This document shows positions 23,756 to 32,926 of a stretch of 39,403 nt of DNA, piece after piece (within the stretch, counting starts at the first letter, position 1; each line of letters starts with the position of its first letter). This DNA comes from Acetobacterium sp. Lineage in GTDB: Bacteria > Bacillota > Clostridia > Eubacteriales > Eubacteriaceae. Under the pieces are notes generated by a model. That model saw only the letters and a list, made by a program, of their open reading frames with translations. It was not told the origin of the DNA and searched no databases. Location of the stretch: the NCBI RefSeq assembly GCF_030652775.1, contig NZ_JAUSPS010000023.1, forward strand, positions 1 through 39,403, given 5' to 3'. The position numbers and the translations under genes were made by a program.

Positions 23756-24850
23756 TCACCCCTTTCTTAATTGTTTTAGTTTATCTATGAGCGTCGGTGC
23801 TTCATCCCCGAAAACAACATTTATTTTTTCGCCGGCTTCCTCATAGACCTCTTCTATTTCTTCGATCCTGGTATCCAGCTTGACTCCCCATTTTTTATTG
23901 ATATTTGTTACGATATCCCCCAGATCATAATTCTCTTTGTATTTCCGGTTTGCATTCTTATCAATGGAGCTGTCAAACACACAGATCTTTTTATTCTGGG
24001 TGAGAACTTCACTTCCCTTGCCCTGAAGCAGCGCCTGGTATTCTGCATCGGTCAATGTGACGCTATCCACAACATTGCTCAGGCTCTTCTGATCCGAAAA
24101 CACTTCGAACCGATCCAGACCTGTTGCACTGCCAACCGTTGCCAGCTTCCTGTCAGTTCCTTCTCCGATACCGCCAACCAGACAAACATTCCGGAAACTG
24201 CTGTCACTTTCGGTAAACTCCTGCTTTTCGACGTTGTTATAATCTTTACTGAAAATGCATCGGGGATTGGCACTCTGGCCAGCGGTCCGATCCAGCCCTT
24301 TATAGGTTTCAAACTGCATTGACCTGGTGGATCCGTCGTATCGGACACGAAACCCGATGTCTGACAGATTGCTCAGGTTTTCAAGTTCATCTGTCAAATT
24401 TGCATAGGATGTCTGGTAATTCGCTGTTTCGGTGAAGTTCATCAGCGTTCCCAATGATAATCCGGTAATGATTCTGTTGGCATCCGTGGGACTGATGGCG
24501 TTTTTTGTGACCAGCGTCCGCATGGCCACTTCCACCAATCCATTAATGATTTCTGTTCCCCAGATGATGCGCCGGTTCAGGTATCCGGTTAAAAACTGCC
24601 CTTTTACAACAAGCAGCTCTTTTCCGTCGTTGTCTTCCTGCAGGTTTCGGTAAGAGATAAAACCCGCCTCCGGATCCCCGGGCTTGATGATGACATTGCC
24701 CCGCTGCAGCTTCTCAATGTTCTGCGACGTCGCCGGGCAATGGATTTCAAACTCTCCAGTTTTCCGGTACCGGCGCACCCAGCGTAATGATGTCCGGTTG
24801 TTGACGGTACCCAGTTTATTAAAGCTTCTGTCTGCTACATACAGATCCAT
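23756..24850 (-). CDS. Gp37-like siphovirus tail protein
   Basis: The 364-residue protein begins DLYVADRSFNKLGTVNNRTS and LRWVRRYRKTGEFEI, then contains GFISYRNLQEDNDGKELLVVKG and LTGYLNRRII. This pattern is that of the ReqiPepy6 Gp37-like tail-associated protein, a tail-tip hub component related to gp27/Tal. It sits directly after Dit, as in other Gram-positive siphophages. Confidence 0.82.
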   Translation of the reverse strand: MDLYVADRSFNKLGTVNNRTSLRWVRRYRKTGEFEIHCPATSQNIEKLQRGNVIIKPGDPEAGFISYRNLQEDNDGKELLVVKGQFLTGYLNRRIIWGTEIINGLVEVAMRTLVTKNAISPTDANRIITGLSLGTLMNFTETANYQTSYANLTDELENLSNLSDIGFRVRYDGSTRSMQFETYKGLDRTAGQSANPRCIFSKDYNNVEKQEFTESDSSFRNVCLVGGIGEGTDRKLATVGSATGLDRFEVFSDQKSLSNVVDSVTLTDAEYQALLQGKGSEVLTQNKKICVFDSSIDKNANRKYKENYDLGDIVTNINKKWGVKLDTRIEEIEEVYEEAGEKINVVFGDEAPTLIDKLKQLRKG

Positions 24851-24851
24851 G

Positions 24852-25730
24852 CTATACCCCCAGATACTTATTTTGTCGGTAGATGTTCACCACAAGGTTA
24901 TCCAGGCCGGTTTCTGCATCGTACCGAAACAGGTTGTCGCCCTGGTAAAGCTTCAGGAAGGTCATATCTTCATCGATGTAATTAAATGCATTGGACATCA
25001 CCCCATTCAGCTCCATTTCCACATCCTCTTCAGCGAAATGTGTATTCACCCGAATGATCTCGCCGGCGACCATGGTTTTGATTATTTTTACGTATTCCTG
25101 GGTGTTAACGTTTCGGAGTGATGGATTTGTGAGCGTGGCCAAAGCCCGGAATTCAATAATCATTCCAGCTTCACCGTCGCCATCGTTGGGACAGTTCACA
25201 ATCAGGCTGAGTTCCCGGTGGCCCATGATGATTCCCTCTTCTGGGATCTGCAGGCCGTTGATGATGTCAAATTCGAAATCTCCTACCCAGAGTGCTATTT
25301 CTTCTTTTGTCTCTAGCAACTCATGCCAGTATGGATCATGGGCGGTGAGGCTTATTATTCCTTTTCCGGCAATTCTTCCAACCTCTTCCGGAAAAAATAC
25401 CTTATCCGGCACACATGTCAGTTTTAAATCTTTTTCCCCATCGTTATAAACAAAGTATCCTTGTCCCAATTTCGGATTAAAAATTCTTCTTATCTGATTT
25501 GTGTACCGCATATATTCATCATTCGAGTTTCCTATAACAGACAATTTGACTGTCACATCACTTTCGTTCAATGTGTTTTCAATGAACTTCGTTCCATCCT
25601 GCCCGGATCCTTTGACTGTGTATTGCGTGGCTCCGGTGCTTTGGCTAAACTTTTCCATTAAAAAAGGCTCTGAATCTGTTGTAAGTGTTATCTCAGCGCC
25701 AATTCCATTTATGAATTTAACGGTCTTCAT
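24852..25730 (-). CDS. distal tail protein (Dit)
   Basis: The 292-residue protein is of the siphovirus tail-component family. It has an N-terminal ring domain (MKTVKFINGIGAEITL, GSGQDGTKFIENTLNESDVT, RRIFNPKLGQGYFVYNDGEK) and the characteristic LTAHDPYWHE before a galectin-like C-terminal domain. It connects the tail tube to the tip complex. It lies directly after the tape measure, the standard Dit position. Confidence 0.88.
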   Translation of the reverse strand: MKTVKFINGIGAEITLTTDSEPFLMEKFSQSTGATQYTVKGSGQDGTKFIENTLNESDVTVKLSVIGNSNDEYMRYTNQIRRIFNPKLGQGYFVYNDGEKDLKLTCVPDKVFFPEEVGRIAGKGIISLTAHDPYWHELLETKEEIALWVGDFEFDIINGLQIPEEGIIMGHRELSLIVNCPNDGDGEAGMIIEFRALATLTNPSLRNVNTQEYVKIIKTMVAGEIIRVNTHFAEEDVEMELNGVMSNAFNYIDEDMTFLKLYQGDNLFRYDAETGLDNLVVNIYRQNKYLGV

Positions 25731-25740
25731 TATTCCCTCC

Positions 25741-27492
25741 CTACAGACTCAATGCCAGTTCCTGCCACGCCCGTTTATTTATTTTTGCAGTCTCTGATGG
25801 GCTCAATTCTTTTGGGCTGGTGATATAAACGTTCTGTTCTATTTTTGTTCCTGGCATGATCTGGCCACCACTGTTTGCATAAGGGTTTTCAGATTTTGGC
25901 ACGATCATCTCACCTTCATGCACCATGGCCACCATGTCCTGGGGAATATACCGGGATCCGACATCAAACCCAAAAATCGCTGATGGATCAATTGGCGAAC
26001 CATCCTGGTATAGACCAAAATGTAAATGTGGACCAGTCGAATTCCCTGTCGAGCCAACCAAGCCAATTGTTTGCAATTGTGATACCAGTTCCCCCACGCT
26101 TACCATTATTGCTGAGAGATGCCCATACAATGTTGATAATCCGTTTCCATGATCAATGATTACAGCATTTCCATAACCGCCATACCATCCGGCTGTTGTT
26201 ACTTCTCCGGCTCCTGCTGCGCCAACAGGTGTTCCCTCTGCTGCGCCAATATCGATCCCTTCATGAAATCTCTGGTCGCCCGTAATCGGGTGAGTTCTCC
26301 AACCAAACTCGCTGGTAATGTCCCCACTGACTGGTGATTTTAGATCTCCAGCAGCCGCACCTCCAACACCGATGCTTTTAAAAAACTCCATAGCTCCGGA
26401 TCCTACAAAGTCAATTGCTGCTTTGAGATTGAAGTTTCCTGCAGCAAAAGCCGCTTTGATTTCCTCAACCATGTTGTTAATAAATGTCATCAGGTTATCG
26501 CCGTTCAGTCCATCGATTAACCCTTGCATTAGGAATTTACCGATGTTGAAGAGTTCTTTTGATGGTGAAGCGATCCCAAAGCCATCCTTGAATTTTTTTA
26601 GAACAGCTTTAACAAGTGCCTCAACTCCATCCGTTGCATTGGTAATATTATCATTAATTCCTTTGACCAGTTCGGTAATCATGTTACCAGCAATTGTAAA
26701 GATTTGACCTGGTAATGATCCTGCAATGCTTAAAATTTTAGGAACAATCCCATTCGGTTCTTTACCCCAGGCATCCTCCGCTGCCTCTTTAATAGCATCC
26801 CATTTTTTTGGTAGCTCCGTTACAATTTCTTCAATTTTGTCGGTAATATTAGTAAAGATATCTTTTGCTTTTTGGGTTAAATCATCTGTAATGTCTTTCC
26901 ATTTTTGCTGGGAATCAGTTTTTGTGCTTTCCCATTTGGCAGATACTTCTTTATATGTTTCTTGAACTTTTTCACTGACATTCTTGTAAATCGCATCCCA
27001 TTTTTCCTGGAGGTCTGATTTTATATCGTTCCATTTTTCCTGGGTGTCATCTTTGGTTTCCTTCCATTTTTCTGCTAGATTTGTGGCCACTTCCTGAACC
27101 TTCGTGGCGATGTTTGTTTTTATTTCTTCCCATTTGGCAGCCAGGTCACTTTTTATGGCCTCCCATTTGGTTTGGGTATCTTCTTTGGTCTCCTGCCACT
27201 TAGTTGCCAGATTCGTAAATACTTCCTGTACCTTCGTGGCGATATTCGTTTTAATCGCTTCCCATTTGGTGGCCAGGTCACTTTTTATAGCCTCCCACTT
27301 GGCCTGCGTGTCGGTCTTAGTTTCTTCCCATTTATTAGCAAGAGTAGTGGCCAGCTCAGAAATCTTTCCAAATGTGTTGTCGTAAATTGCCTGCCATGTT
27401 GTTTGCAGAAAACCGGTGATGCTTGTCCAGATCTCATTTGTTTTTTGACCAATGCCATCCCAGATTGATTTGATAAAATCAAAGATTCCCTG
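25741..27492 (-). CDS. tape measure protein, C-terminal part with M23 peptidase, after an in-frame stop
   Basis: This is the direct in-frame continuation of the tape-measure gene past the TAA at 27495-27493, 583 codons to the true stop. There is no ATG in the first 134 codons, and the first usable start is a GTG at 27090 with only weak AAGG upstream. The first third is a run of 11-residue units with KW at the start of most units. Further on, an M23 (LytM-type) metallopeptidase domain shows HEGIDIG and GPHLHFG with the usual Zn ligands. Tape-measure peptidases of this kind open peptidoglycan during DNA entry. The part is made only by read-through, by internal initiation, or not at all. Confidence 0.75.
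   Translation of the reverse strand, partial: QGIFDFIKSIWDGIGQKTNEIWTSITGFLQTTWQAIYDNTFGKISELATTLANKWEETKTDTQAKWEAIKSDLATKWEAIKTNIATKVQEVFTNLATKWQETKEDTQTKWEAIKSDLAAKWEEIKTNIATKVQEVATNLAEKWKETKDDTQEKWNDIKSDLQEKWDAIYKNVSEKVQETYKEVSAKWESTKTDSQQKWKDITDDLTQKAKDIFTNITDKIEEIVTELPKKWDAIKEAAEDAWGKEPNGIVPKILSIAGSLPGQIFTIAGNMITELVKGINDNITNATDGVEALVKAVLKKFKDGFGIASPSKELFNIGKFLMQGLIDGLNGDNLMTFINNMVEEIKAAFAAGNFNLKAAIDFVGSGAMEFFKSIGVGGAAAGDLKSPVSGDITSEFGWRTHPITGDQRFHEGIDIGAAEGTPVGAAGAGEVTTAGWYGGYGNAVIIDHGNGLSTLYGHLSAIMVSVGELVSQLQTIGLVGSTGNSTGPHLHFGLYQDGSPIDPSAIFGFDVGSRYIPQDMVAMVHEGEMIVPKSENPYANSGGQIMPGTKIEQNVYITSPKELSPSETAKINKRAWQELALSL
26772..27333 (-). repeat. 11-residue tandem repeats in the tape measure
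   Basis: About 17 consecutive units of 33 bp encode KW-x9 (for example KWEAIKSDLAT). They group into a higher-order unit of 44 residues (four hendecads, the fourth with KV). Periodic Trp/aliphatic residues every 11 positions fit an extended coiled coil, as in many tape-measure proteins. Confidence 0.85.
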
Positions 27493-30006
27493 TTAGATTA
27501 ATGAAACCCACTTGAATAATCCCTGAAATACATTTGCCAGGAAATCCACGGCGCTTTGTCCCATTCCCTGAGCAAATGTCCAAGCTGATGCCCAGTCACC
27601 TGTGAGCAATGCAAACACCATACCTACGAAATTTCCGATAAATGAAAACAGGTTGCCAATCGCCGCTATGAATGGGGCAATGGCCACAATGATCGCTGTA
27701 AATCCATTTACAAATGTTTCTATAAATAACTGAATCAATGGCACAACATAGATTCCAAGGAAATCACCAATCGCCTGCAATATTGGTTGCACATTTACTG
27801 AAAACCCTTGAAATGCTTCCAGTGCCGGTGCCATCGCCTCACTGATTTTTACAAATGCCTCTGAAATAGTTGTCTTGATCGATTCAAATGCTGTCCCGAC
27901 TGACGTTCTAAATGTCTCTGAATTTTGCCAGGCCCCGGCGATTACTGCGCCGATCGCTGCCACTGCTGCTATTGCTATTCCAATCGGCCCTGTCAGTGCT
28001 GCCAATGCACCGCCAAGGCCTCCGGCACTTCCGGTAATTCCTGTAAATAACGGTGCCAGTGTATTAAACGACGCTGCGAACATAGCAACGATTGGGATGG
28101 CACTGATAATCCCACCAATTGCAATCACAATTCCACTGATAGCCGTTTGAACAGGCGCCGGTAATGTTGTAAACTGCTCTGCAACTTGTGCGACGGCATC
28201 AATTATTGGTGTAAATGCGTCTTTCAGAGTATTCCCTATTGGCAATAAGGCATCCTGAAGCTTTCTGATTGATGCTTCCCACTTTTCCCCGGGGCTTTGT
28301 TCAGCCATCTCTTTTGCTTTTCCAGTTGTATCTGAAAACGCATCTCCAACTTTGAATAAAGCCGTGGCGCCATCAACTCCGAGATCCTCAAACTGAGAAG
28401 ACAGCAGTGAAACTGCAGCCTGTTGTTCGGCTGGCGACATCTTTTGCAAGTCTAAACCAATCGACTTTGCCACATCGGCAACGGTCGCTTCTCCATTTTT
28501 CCATTTCTGGAACATATCCTGGGTTTCTGCAGAAAATGATCCGATAATTCCCTCAATTGATCCATCGCCAAGTCTGATTTGGAATTCTTTAACAGCATCT
28601 GCTGCTTTATCGGTATTCATTGCCCCATTTTCCATGCCGTTGTCAATGATCTGCATCATTTCTTCCGCCGAAAATCCAGCTTGTTCAAAGTAAAATGGGT
28701 ACTCGTTTAAGGTATCCAGGAAATCACCATTCTTGTTTAGGCCATTTTGAAAGCCCGCCGCAACAAGGTCTAACGCTTCAGTACTCGTTATTCCAAATGC
28801 GCTCATCAGTTTATCTACAGCTATAATATTGTCATTAACGTCGGTCCCGGTTCTTTCGGCAATTGTTGTGAGCTGATTAACAAGACCTTCCAGTTCAACG
28901 TCGTTCAACTCTCCGAATGACTGCTTTGCAATGATTACCGCATTTGTAGCCTCTTCAACGGATCCTACCACGCCATTTTCAAACACATTTTTTACAACGT
29001 CATTAAGTGCCTCTGCTTCTGATCCGGTTAACCCCAGATTTGCCTGTATATCTGTTTGAGAATCCCCAAATGCCATTGCAGTATCAAAGGCGGATTTCCC
29101 GAGACCTATGATCTTATCCGTCACCCCCTGCAGCGCATCTGCCATCTCAAAAAGTGTGATTGACTGAACGTTTTTATTGAGATCTTCCAGTCCATCGCCA
29201 GCATTGTCTGCACCTTCTTTGACATCTTCCAGCTTTTCTTTAAATTCAATGACCTTTGTTTTCGCATCATTTAATTTAGTCTCAAGATCTTTAACCTCAT
29301 TGGAATTTTCACCATAAGCTTTCTTTGCTTTGCCCAGCTGGGCATCGAGATTTCCAACAACTTTATCAGTTAATTCCATCTGTGCTTTCAACTGCTGCTG
29401 TGCCAGCTCCAGCTTTTCGGCTTCTGTAACATTGAGTCCCAGTTCTGCCCGCTGTAGTTTAAAGGTACTGGTCAGCTTTTTTTGATCACTTTCCAGCGTT
29501 CCCATTTCTGTCTTCAGATCAGTCAGTTCTTTTTCAAACTTTGCGGTATCGCTTATCTGGTCTTTGATGGACTGATTGTTTATATCCATTTCCTTCGTAA
29601 AGCGATTTAAAGTAGATGTGGCTGTTCCCAGATCTGATTCCAGTTTTCTGACTTTCCCGGCCTGGGTTTCATATTCCTTCTGGGCTTTCTTAACCTCTTC
29701 AGAATCGTCACCGTGAGCTTTTTTTGCATCTTCCAGCTTTTGTTCCAGTTTTTTCAGCTCATCGGTTTGTGTTTTATATTCCTTACTGAGCAACTCGACC
29801 TTGGCTTTGTGCAAATCGACTTCTTTGGCCAGAACTTTGTTTTTTGTCGTCAAGGCTTCCATCGAGGCTGCATTGTTCTCAAACTCTTTTGTTACGGCTC
29901 TTAATTCTGACCCAATTGTTTTGATTTCACTGTTCAGACTCTTGAGTCCGTTCTTAAAATCCGCTTCACCGTCAATCCCTACTTTTAGCCCTGCATCATA
30001 TCCCAT
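27493..30006 (-). CDS. tail tape measure protein, N-terminal part
   Basis: The 837-residue frame starts with the typical MGYDAGLKVGIDG and has a long coiled coil (about 25-260, rich in Lys/Glu/Gln). A phage tail tape-measure core domain follows (about 290-560: ALQGVTDKIIGLGKSAFDTAM, SEAEALNDVVKNVF). Ala/Gly/Ile-rich hydrophobic segments lie at about 625-720. AAAGGAGGG precedes the ATG. It ends FKWVSLI at an ochre codon, after which the same frame stays open for another 583 codons. The protein sets tail length, so truncation at 837 of 1421 codons would be expected to harm tail assembly. Confidence 0.9.
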   Translation of the reverse strand: MGYDAGLKVGIDGEADFKNGLKSLNSEIKTIGSELRAVTKEFENNAASMEALTTKNKVLAKEVDLHKAKVELLSKEYKTQTDELKKLEQKLEDAKKAHGDDSEEVKKAQKEYETQAGKVRKLESDLGTATSTLNRFTKEMDINNQSIKDQISDTAKFEKELTDLKTEMGTLESDQKKLTSTFKLQRAELGLNVTEAEKLELAQQQLKAQMELTDKVVGNLDAQLGKAKKAYGENSNEVKDLETKLNDAKTKVIEFKEKLEDVKEGADNAGDGLEDLNKNVQSITLFEMADALQGVTDKIIGLGKSAFDTAMAFGDSQTDIQANLGLTGSEAEALNDVVKNVFENGVVGSVEEATNAVIIAKQSFGELNDVELEGLVNQLTTIAERTGTDVNDNIIAVDKLMSAFGITSTEALDLVAAGFQNGLNKNGDFLDTLNEYPFYFEQAGFSAEEMMQIIDNGMENGAMNTDKAADAVKEFQIRLGDGSIEGIIGSFSAETQDMFQKWKNGEATVADVAKSIGLDLQKMSPAEQQAAVSLLSSQFEDLGVDGATALFKVGDAFSDTTGKAKEMAEQSPGEKWEASIRKLQDALLPIGNTLKDAFTPIIDAVAQVAEQFTTLPAPVQTAISGIVIAIGGIISAIPIVAMFAASFNTLAPLFTGITGSAGGLGGALAALTGPIGIAIAAVAAIGAVIAGAWQNSETFRTSVGTAFESIKTTISEAFVKISEAMAPALEAFQGFSVNVQPILQAIGDFLGIYVVPLIQLFIETFVNGFTAIIVAIAPFIAAIGNLFSFIGNFVGMVFALLTGDWASAWTFAQGMGQSAVDFLANVFQGLFKWVSLI

Positions 30007-30037
30007 GTTTCCCTCCTTTCCCGAAAATAAAAAACAG

Positions 30038-30249
30038 CTACAATATGCCTTTCAGCATCGCAACTGCCTTTCTTTGATTTTCCCAGTATTCTTTTTCTTG
30101 TTTATAGTTCATCAGCTCCAGAAAATACCAGAGATCCATTTCATCTATTTCGGTTAATTTCCAACCCTCTTTTATAAGATTGATGTAGAATTCGTCGATC
30201 CATTCCTGCAGGGTTAACAGCTTTCCACTGTCTTCCCCGCCTAGTCGTT
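30038..30249 (-). CDS. tail assembly chaperone -1 frameshift extension (GT-type)
   Basis: This open frame has no start of its own and overlaps the end of the 98-residue chaperone. The slippery heptamer A-AAA-AAC at 30253-30247, in phase with the chaperone frame, allows a -1 shift five codons before its stop. The result is a 166-residue fusion. The added part reads LTLQEWIDEFYINLIKEGWK and ends MLKGIL, a size and position typical of gpT-like extensions. Lambda gpG/gpGT is the known model. Confidence 0.85.
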
Positions 30250-30537
30250 TTTTACTTCTAGTTTCTTCGATGTTCCCCCGGCGATAGCACTAACTGTTTT
30301 TGTCAGTTCTTGTAACATCTCATCCGCATAAAGCCCGTCATATACGTCATCCCGGGTAAACTGCTTCCCATAAACATCGACTGTAAAATCGACTAACTCA
30401 TCAAACACTTCTTCTGTTATGTTCTTAGGATCCATTTTTCTTGCCAACTTAATCGCATCCCGAACCGCTCTTCCTTTAGGTCTTGCTGCGGTATATGTTT
30501 TTTCTTCGTTTCCAAGTAGTAATTTAATTTCCATCAT
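30241..30537 (-). CDS. tail assembly chaperone (gpG-like)
   Basis: The 98-residue protein begins with MEIKLLLGNEEKTYTAAR and has an acidic middle (DPKNITEEVFDELVDFTVDVYG). It is the small chaperone located between major tail protein and tape measure in siphophages. Near its end, GTA-AAA-AAC provides a slippery site for the longer product. It would coat the tape measure during tail assembly. Confidence 0.85.
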   Translation of the reverse strand: MMEIKLLLGNEEKTYTAARPKGRAVRDAIKLARKMDPKNITEEVFDELVDFTVDVYGKQFTRDDVYDGLYADEMLQELTKTVSAIAGGTSKKLEVKND

Positions 30538-30581
30538 TTAGTCCTTTCAAATTAAAAAGGGGCAATTAAGCCCCCAAGCCA

Positions 30582-31484
30582 TTACACTGTAAAGTTTACG
30601 ATGTATCTTTCCGCCATGTTGACGCCTGCTGCAGCGCTCTTCACGCCGGTGGTCGCAATTAAAATGTAATCTCCGGCCGTCAGTGTCGCAACCGGATCCA
30701 CAGTTACAATGGTATTCGTGGCGTTCACTGATAATGTTGCCGGTACCGCTGTTCCGTCAGATTTCATCACAAAGATATTTGCACTATTGATGGTGTCAGC
30801 CAGAATTGCCTTACTAAATGTCAGCACCAGATTGGCGGTTCCCAATACGCCGGTGGCGCCATCAGTCGGTACACTCGTTACCGTTGGTGCCACTAAATCA
30901 ATTGTCGGTTTGTAAACAGAGGCCATAAAGTTTGCTGGTGGCGTAATCCCTTCAGATTCATCCATGATAATACCTTTGTGACCGTCTTTATCGGCGATGA
31001 ATGTTCCTTTCAGTGTTGGTGTTGCAAATGTGACTTTTCCTTCTTCTGTCTGTTTGTAACTTTCTGATGGCTGCCCAAACCGCCCCTTATATAACCAGGT
31101 ATACGCACTGGTGCCATCCTCATTTTCAATCTCAAATCCAGTTGCCACATATGGGGCTACATCATTTTCAGTTGTCAGCAAGGTCCCTTTTTCAGCGTCG
31201 AACGTTCTTCCCAGCAAAGTAGCCCGATCTTTCAATGGAAATTTATTAACCGTTGCCTCAATGCTGATGTCACCCTCGGTATTGACAATGAATCTGGTTT
31301 TTCCATCCCCAGACAGTTTTGATTCTTCTACTTTCATTTCCATTTTTACTTCCATCAATCCGGGAATTACGACTGGTTCTTCATATACCCCGGTGGAAAC
31401 ATCTAATTTTGCATAACAAAAGTTTTTGATATTTACCGGTACTGTTTCAGCGAATAACTGTAAATTCATTTTTTTAATCGTCAT
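30582..31484 (-). CDS. major tail protein with C-terminal Ig-like domain
   Basis: The 300-residue protein has a tail-tube part (about 1-190) with KNFCYAKLDVSTGVYEEP and FIADKDGHKGIIMDESEGI, typical of Firmicutes major tail proteins. Residues about 193-300 are an SbsA/Big_5-like Ig domain (APTVTSVPTDGATGV, VLTFSKAI, AGDYILIATTGVKS). Ig domains on the tube are thought to decorate the tail and aid weak surface binding. Here the domain is fused in frame, with no frameshift needed. AAGGAG precedes the ATG. Confidence 0.88.
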   Translation of the reverse strand: MTIKKMNLQLFAETVPVNIKNFCYAKLDVSTGVYEEPVVIPGLMEVKMEMKVEESKLSGDGKTRFIVNTEGDISIEATVNKFPLKDRATLLGRTFDAEKGTLLTTENDVAPYVATGFEIENEDGTSAYTWLYKGRFGQPSESYKQTEEGKVTFATPTLKGTFIADKDGHKGIIMDESEGITPPANFMASVYKPTIDLVAPTVTSVPTDGATGVLGTANLVLTFSKAILADTINSANIFVMKSDGTAVPATLSVNATNTIVTVDPVATLTAGDYILIATTGVKSAAAGVNMAERYIVNFTV

Positions 31485-31525
31485 TTTGATTTCTCCTTAA
31501 AATTTAATAGACGCCATAAGGCGCC

Positions 31526-31942
31526 TTAACCAAATATCTTTGCCATTTCTTCATCGATGACTTGCGTCATTACTTCTGCAACCTGCGTTTTAACCTGGTT
31601 CATTGTTTTTCTCATGAATGGCTTCTTTTTTCTTTTACTCGTTCCTGATTCCAGAACACGGGCAATTAGCTGATATGCAACACCATTTGCATCATAACCA
31701 TCAAAACCTATTTTTGCTGTCCATTGTCCGCCCATCAATTTAATGGGCGTGATCCCCATGGCTTCAACTAGCTCCCCGGTTGCTTCATCTGACAATACCC
31801 CTTTAAGATTTGTTTTCATGGCATCGGCCACAACTTTTGCACCGGCATAGATGGCTTTCTTTGCAATCATTTCAAGATCTGTTTCCAGTCTTGAAAGCTT
31901 CAGCATGAAATCATCTCCCGCCATGAATGCTGCCATAGCCAT
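31526..31942 (-). CDS. HK97 gp10-like tail-component/neck protein
   Basis: The protein is 138 residues from the ATG at 31942 (GGAGGTGTAGAT upstream), starting two bases after the preceding gene's stop. It has the family's helical N-terminus (LETDLEMIAKKAIYAGAKVVADAM) and the conserved ESGTSKRKKKPFMRKTMNQ near the C-terminus. Proteins of this group cap or complete the tail at the neck. Confidence 0.8.
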   Translation of the reverse strand: MAMAAFMAGDDFMLKLSRLETDLEMIAKKAIYAGAKVVADAMKTNLKGVLSDEATGELVEAMGITPIKLMGGQWTAKIGFDGYDANGVAYQLIARVLESGTSKRKKKPFMRKTMNQVKTQVAEVMTQVIDEEMAKIFG

Positions 31943-31944
31943 AT

Positions 31945-32277
31945 CTACACCTCCATCGGTATGTTCCACACCCATTCGTGATGAAATATCTGTGTGTCCT
32001 CTTCAAACTGCACTGAATTAAGACGAAACCCGATCCCGGCATTGTTTAATGCATGCTGTATTTCTGAAAACAACGGATCATATTCCTGTTTTGTGAACAA
32101 GTCAATTGTTCCTTCCATGACCTGTTTAACCATTTTTCCATCACCATACAAACTTCCGGACTGCCCATCCTCTGCCCAAACGATGTACGGAGCCACTGCT
32201 CCGGGTGCTGCAATATGATGGTATACTTTTCCTGGCAATACACCCAATAAGGCATTTTTTACATCAGCTAATGTCAT
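31945..32277 (-). CDS. phage tail-completion/minor head-tail protein
   Basis: The protein is 110 residues from the ATG at 32277, overlapping the previous gene by 14 bases. The segment VYHHIAAPGAVAPYIVWAED, followed by the acidic C-terminal FHHEWVWNIPMEV, fits the DUF3168/tail-terminator type by size, position and general pattern. Sequence recognition is moderate. Confidence 0.65.
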   Translation of the reverse strand: MTLADVKNALLGVLPGKVYHHIAAPGAVAPYIVWAEDGQSGSLYGDGKMVKQVMEGTIDLFTKQEYDPLFSEIQHALNNAGIGFRLNSVQFEEDTQIFHHEWVWNIPMEV

Positions 32278-32632
32278 ACAACCCACCGTCCAATCTTTCC
32301 AGCGTCAGATCTGATATTCTTAGACCATCATTATTTGTCTTATGCTGCGCCTGGGTAATCCGGTATTGAATCCCAACCTCAACATTGTCCTCAATCTTAG
32401 AACCATCAAAAATAACACAGACACATTGATCAGTCACAATTCGGTCTTGCCAGATGCTTATTAACCGGTCGATCTTTGAATCGGCTTGCATGGCGGCGTA
32501 TGCTCTGGTCATACCGATTGTTTTTTCTTCAAAATAAAAAGACTGGTAAAATGTGAGACCCTCCGCCGGCGTATCGCCGGGGTTGCTCACATTACCAATC
32601 TTATAGATCTTTACCAATCCCCCATCAAACAT
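32264..32632 (-). CDS. head closure/head-tail joining protein
   Basis: The 122-residue beta-rich protein contains EGLTFYQSFYFEEKTIG, IDRLISIWQ and YRITQAQHKTNNDGLRISDLTLER. It matches the layout of the SPP1-gp16/HK97-gp7-type joining proteins and lies at the expected place after the connector. It overlaps the upstream gene by eight bases. Confidence 0.75.
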   Translation of the reverse strand: MFDGGLVKIYKIGNVSNPGDTPAEGLTFYQSFYFEEKTIGMTRAYAAMQADSKIDRLISIWQDRIVTDQCVCVIFDGSKIEDNVEVGIQYRITQAQHKTNNDGLRISDLTLERLDGGLYDIS

Positions 32633-32909
32633 CGGTTGTTACCGTGGCTTTCTGGGCAAACAGTTTGTTATTCAAGGCGGCCCGTATCATCCGGGGCATT
32701 GCCGAATCAGGGGCAGCCCGTTTCCGGTACATCCAGGCGGCGTACATCACAACAATCCCCTGGTCCTCAAAATCATCGCCCAGGGTGATGCCCTCCCGAG
32801 CAATCATCCCTTGGGCAATACTTATTAAGTTTTTCAGGTAGTCATCTTTGACCGTATGCAGGATTTCAAGATCCTGCTTTAACATTACCAGTAATAGATC
32901 ATCCTGCAT
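32625..32909 (-). CDS. head-tail connector protein (gp6-like)
   Basis: The 94-residue, mostly helical protein begins with a short acidic helix (DLEILHTVKDDYLKNLISIAQGMI). It contains GDDFEDQGIVVMYAAWMYRKRA, a pattern common to HK97-gp6/Phage_connect family proteins. These form the ring below the portal. It directly follows the capsid gene. Confidence 0.82.
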   Translation of the reverse strand: MQDDLLLVMLKQDLEILHTVKDDYLKNLISIAQGMIAREGITLGDDFEDQGIVVMYAAWMYRKRAAPDSAMPRMIRAALNNKLFAQKATVTTDV

Positions 32910-32926
32910 CCTCTAACCTCCTGTGA

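Noticed and set aside
26772-27333. CRISPR or noncoding repeat array
   Set aside because: The periodicity is 33 bp, in frame, and encodes hendecad coiled-coil units of the tape measure.
27285-27482. Separate small gene next to the tape-measure stop
   Set aside because: It is an out-of-frame reading of the repeat region with no ribosome site.
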